DNA of 7,124 nt from Clostridia bacterium (lineage in GTDB: Bacteria; Aerophobota; Aerophobia; Aerophobales; AE-B3A): NCBI GenBank assembly GCA_009618505.1, contig WJOQ01000324.1, positions 1-7,124 of the forward strand. Reading direction: 5' to 3'. The position numbers and the translations under genes were made by a program. Shown here in pieces: positions 5,138 to 7,124 of this stretch. Positions within the stretch are counted from its first letter, which is position 1. The number at the start of each line of letters is the position of its first letter. The notes under the pieces were generated by a model. The model saw only the letters and a program-made list of their open reading frames with translations, did not search any database and was not told the origin of the DNA.

Positions 5138-6036
5138 ACTCTGTTCTTTTGCTCTCTTTTTGCCCTGTACATAGCCTGATCAGCTTGTTCGATTACATCT
5201 TTTCCTGGCTGATATTGAGCCACTCCAATACTGACCGTTATCCCATAGTCAAGAGATAACTGCTGCTCTACGTTTTTCCTCAGTCCCACTGCTACTTCCC
5301 AGGCTTTTTCTTTTCCTGTCTGAGGCAGTAAGACAATGAACTCTTCCCCCCCATATCTGAACGCCGAGTCTTTTTCTCTAAGTTGACTATTGAGTATTTC
5401 CGAGAATTTCTGCAATAATTGATCGCCAGACCGGTGTCCATAGACATCATTATGATGTTTAAAATTATCTATGTCGACATATAGCAGAGAAAACGCATCC
5501 TTATACCTCTTACTTTTTTGTGTTTCTTCCTCGATTTTCTTGTATAGATAACGGGTATTGTAAAGCCCGGTAAGATAATCGGTGTAGATGAGGCGCCTTA
5601 ATTCCTTTTTGGCTCCTTCTATTCCAGTAATGTCCTGAGCCACACATAAAAGACCTGCTATATCTCCTTTGTTCTCTTGCAGAACAAAAGCATTGCAAGA
5701 TAATATCCTTTGAGTACCATCTTGCCTTGAAAGAGTGTGTATGTAGCAATCAGGCAATTGCTTTCTTTGAAGTTTCTTGAAGACTTCATGGCCATACACT
5801 GCCCATTCTTCAGGAGTAAGATGTTTAAGCCAGTTTTTTCCCACAATCTCTTCCTTTTTACGTTCAAGCATTCTAGTACCCTTTTCGTTAATGTATGTTA
5901 CCATTCCGACCGTATCCACAATCGCAATAAGTGCGTTTGTTGCCTCAACTAACCTGTTCAAGAAATCTCTCTCCTTTTGCAGTTCTTCTGATTTCACTGA
6001 TTCTTCTTTATCTTCACAGCCTGTCCAGATAGCCAT
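5116..6036 (-). CDS. PAS-GGDEF diguanylate cyclase
   Basis: A 306-residue soluble protein. Residues 24-140 form a PAS domain (LVEATNALIAIVDTVGMVTYINEKG, ending CVAQDITG), a ligand- or redox-sensing module. A short helix joins it to a GGDEF domain at 151-306. That domain has DYLTGLYN at 153-160, metal-binding Asp188 in YVDIDNFK, and the active-site signature GGEEF at 229-233, a functional variant of GGDEF. The inhibitory I-site RxxD is present as REKD (220-223), so product feedback is expected. The predicted reaction is two GTP to cyclic di-GMP in the cytoplasm. No membrane segment is visible. The ATG at 6036 overlaps the end of the HD-GYP gene by 23 bases and lacks a Shine-Dalgarno site. The GTG at 5997, with a weak AAAGAAG upstream, would give a non-overlapping protein missing only 13 nonconserved residues. 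Either start keeps both domains. Confidence 0.93.
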   Translation of the reverse strand: MAIWTGCEDKEESVKSEELQKERDFLNRLVEATNALIAIVDTVGMVTYINEKGTRMLERKKEEIVGKNWLKHLTPEEWAVYGHEVFKKLQRKQLPDCYIHTLSRQDGTQRILSCNAFVLQENKGDIAGLLCVAQDITGIEGAKKELRRLIYTDYLTGLYNTRYLYKKIEEETQKSKRYKDAFSLLYVDIDNFKHHNDVYGHRSGDQLLQKFSEILNSQLREKDSAFRYGGEEFIVLLPQTGKEKAWEVAVGLRKNVEQQLSLDYGITVSIGVAQYQPGKDVIEQADQAMYRAKREQKNRVCLFSEK

Positions 6037-7018
6037 CTTTTTTAAATTTCAAAAAATGAGGAACAACTAGATCTACAAGGGAGGGGTCAAATTGTCTCTC
6101 TTTTACTTTTATTATCTCTTCAATAGCTTGTATAGAAGATAATTTGCTTCCATAGCATCTTTGGGTAGTTATGGCATCATAGGTATCTATTATGGAAAAA
6201 AGTCTGGCTGGAAAAGGAATCTTTTTACCGGCAAGACCTTCTGGATATCCCTTTCCATCATACCTTTCGTGGTGATGTAGAATAATGCTAAGTCCCTCCT
6301 CCAGGAAGGTAGTCGGACGAAGGATTTGATAGCCGATAAGGGGATGTTGTCTCATTTTCTTAAGTTCAAAAAGGGCAAGCGATTCCTTTTTCTTTAAAAT
6401 ACTTTCCTCAATTCCGATTTTACCAATATCGTGAAGCTCCGCTGCCCGTTCATAGGTAGTCAATTTGAGAGCAGGGATACCAATCCTCTCCCCAATCGCT
6501 ACTAGAAGTTCTGAAGTTCTCCGGGAGTGTTCAGCTGTATAAGAGTCCTTAGCATCTACGGCCAAAACAAGAGCCCGGGTAGTAGCTTTATAATTAAGAC
6601 TGATCGCTTTGCGCAACTTCTGGATCATTTTAGCGTTTTTCAGAACCTGATTTCTTTTTTGCAAGGCTCTCTCAGCAGCCTCCAACACTTCATCTTTGCC
6701 AAAAGGTTTAACAATATAATCAAAGGCCCCGGAACGAAGAGCCCGTAAACTGGAAGAAAAATCCGGATAGGCCGTTATGATAACAACTTCTACCTGAGGT
6801 TTTATTTTCTTTATTCTTTCTGCGAACTCCAGACCGTTCATAGAAAACATCCTTATGTCGGTAAAGATAAGCTCCGGCTCCAGAGCAACATCAGCCAGAG
6901 CTTCCTCAGGGCAATCAAAAGTGAATACTTGATATTTGTCTTTCAGAACCATTTTCATTGATTCCTGTACACCTTTCTCATCATCTACCACAAAGACTAC
7001 TCTATATTTATCTTCCAA
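6014..7018 (-). CDS. REC-HD-GYP response regulator (c-di-GMP phosphodiesterase)
   Basis: A 334-residue two-domain regulator. The receiver domain covers about residues 5-120, with the acidic pair Asp12-Asp13 (VVDDE), phospho-acceptor Asp54 (FTDIRM), the Thr in IITA and Lys104 (KPF). A helical linker leads to an HD-GYP domain, about residues 145-325. It has the HD pair at 196-197 in LHDIGKIGI, a downstream HP, and HHHERYDGKGYPEGL with GYP at 257-259. HD-GYP proteins hydrolyse cyclic di-GMP to pGpG or GMP with a two- or three-iron centre. The downstream DRPY consensus is RCY here. The start is TTG 7018: AAAGGAG lies eight bases upstream, and the REC fold begins eight residues later. A longer frame reaching 7099 would overlap the end of the kinase gene. 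The kinase stop is 19 bases upstream and the PAS-GGDEF gene overlaps downstream, so all three share an operon. Confidence 0.93.
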   Translation of the reverse strand: MEDKYRVVFVVDDEKGVQESMKMVLKDKYQVFTFDCPEEALADVALEPELIFTDIRMFSMNGLEFAERIKKIKPQVEVVIITAYPDFSSSLRALRSGAFDYIVKPFGKDEVLEAAERALQKRNQVLKNAKMIQKLRKAISLNYKATTRALVLAVDAKDSYTAEHSRRTSELLVAIGERIGIPALKLTTYERAAELHDIGKIGIEESILKKKESLALFELKKMRQHPLIGYQILRPTTFLEEGLSIILHHHERYDGKGYPEGLAGKKIPFPARLFSIIDTYDAITTQRCYGSKLSSIQAIEEIIKVKERQFDPSLVDLVVPHFLKFKKDGYLDRL

Positions 7019-7026
7019 TTCGAGAA

Positions 7027-7033
7027 CTCCTTT
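7027..7033 (-). promoter_or_regulatory. Ribosome binding site deciding the TTG start of the HD-GYP gene
   Basis: On the minus strand AAAGGAG lies eight bases before the TTG at 7018 and just after the kinase stop codon. It is the only good Shine-Dalgarno site near the start of the receiver domain, and it excludes starts farther upstream. Confidence 0.75.
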
Positions 7034-7037
7034 ATTT

Positions 7038-7124
7038 CTAAAGGGGAAGTCTATAACGAGGAAGATAGACTGCCATAGTGGCACCTTTCTTCGGCTCACT
7101 AATAGGAACTATACCACCCCCCTG
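7038..7124 (-). CDS. Sensor histidine kinase C-terminus, partial
   Basis: The last 28 codons and TAG stop of a gene that enters from the right edge. The residues QGGGIVPISEPKKGATMAVY followed by LPRYRLPL match the end of the histidine-kinase ATPase domain, where the G2 box and final strands read GGxIxVxSExGKGTxFxIxLP. The sensor and phospho-acceptor His parts are outside the window. The gene stops 19 bases before the TTG of the HD-GYP regulator, so this kinase is probably the one that phosphorylates it. Position, strand and spacing support a cognate pair; this is inferred, not shown. Confidence 0.82.
   Translation of the reverse strand, partial: QGGGIVPISEPKKGATMAVYLPRYRLPL

Noticed and set aside
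5737..6070. Plus-strand open frames opposite the PAS-GGDEF gene
   Set aside because: They are antisense shadows of a gene with complete PAS and GGDEF motifs and show no recognisable domain.

Overview
This 7.1 kb window comes from an AT-rich bacterial genome that uses ordinary sigma-70-type promoters: several near-consensus TTGACA / TATAAT-like pairs are visible. The gene set is a stand-alone NifU C-terminal protein, a small Cys-rich zinc-ribbon protein, an HD-GYP response regulator and a histone-deacetylase-like amidohydrolase. It would suit an anaerobic bacterium of a Firmicutes-like or deep-branching candidate lineage. That placement is an impression from gene content, not a proven assignment. 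No tRNA, rRNA, CRISPR array, transposase or insertion sequence was seen.

Layout. Positions 1-121 (minus) hold the N-terminus of a nitrilase-superfamily hydrolase that runs off the left edge. It is divergent from a HAD-superfamily hydrolase (300-989, plus). A strong promoter and Shine-Dalgarno site then drive a two-gene unit: the NifU-like iron-sulfur protein (1091-1312) and an eight-cysteine small protein (1324-1563). Convergent to it is a GGQ-motif, release-factor-like ribosome rescue protein (1581-2003, minus). After a divergent intergenic region come a histone-deacetylase/acetylpolyamine-amidohydrolase-type enzyme (2231-3322) and a ParA/ParB pair (3416-4186 and 4179-5063), which overlap and are probably co-translated. 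The right part (5116-7124, minus) is a signalling operon. It runs from the C-terminus of a sensor histidine kinase (cut by the window edge) to a REC-HD-GYP response regulator to a PAS-GGDEF diguanylate cyclase.

How the genes work together. The right-hand operon encodes a two-component system whose regulator carries a c-di-GMP-degrading domain, with a c-di-GMP-making enzyme immediately downstream. This looks like a self-contained c-di-GMP control module. The parAB pair could segregate DNA or position cargo, but its ParB has GQRR where chromosomal ParB has GERR, and I found no recognisable parS. The remaining genes look like ordinary housekeeping or metabolic functions.

Start codons. Three genes have plausible starts well inside the longest open frame. 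For the HAD gene, the deacetylase and the HD-GYP regulator, promoter, Shine-Dalgarno or neighbouring-gene evidence favours ATG 300, GTG 2231 and TTG 7018 respectively.

No gene cluster here is clearly a new system. The points most worth a second look are the c-di-GMP operon, the parAB pair with its repeat-rich leader, and the NifU/eight-cysteine pair.
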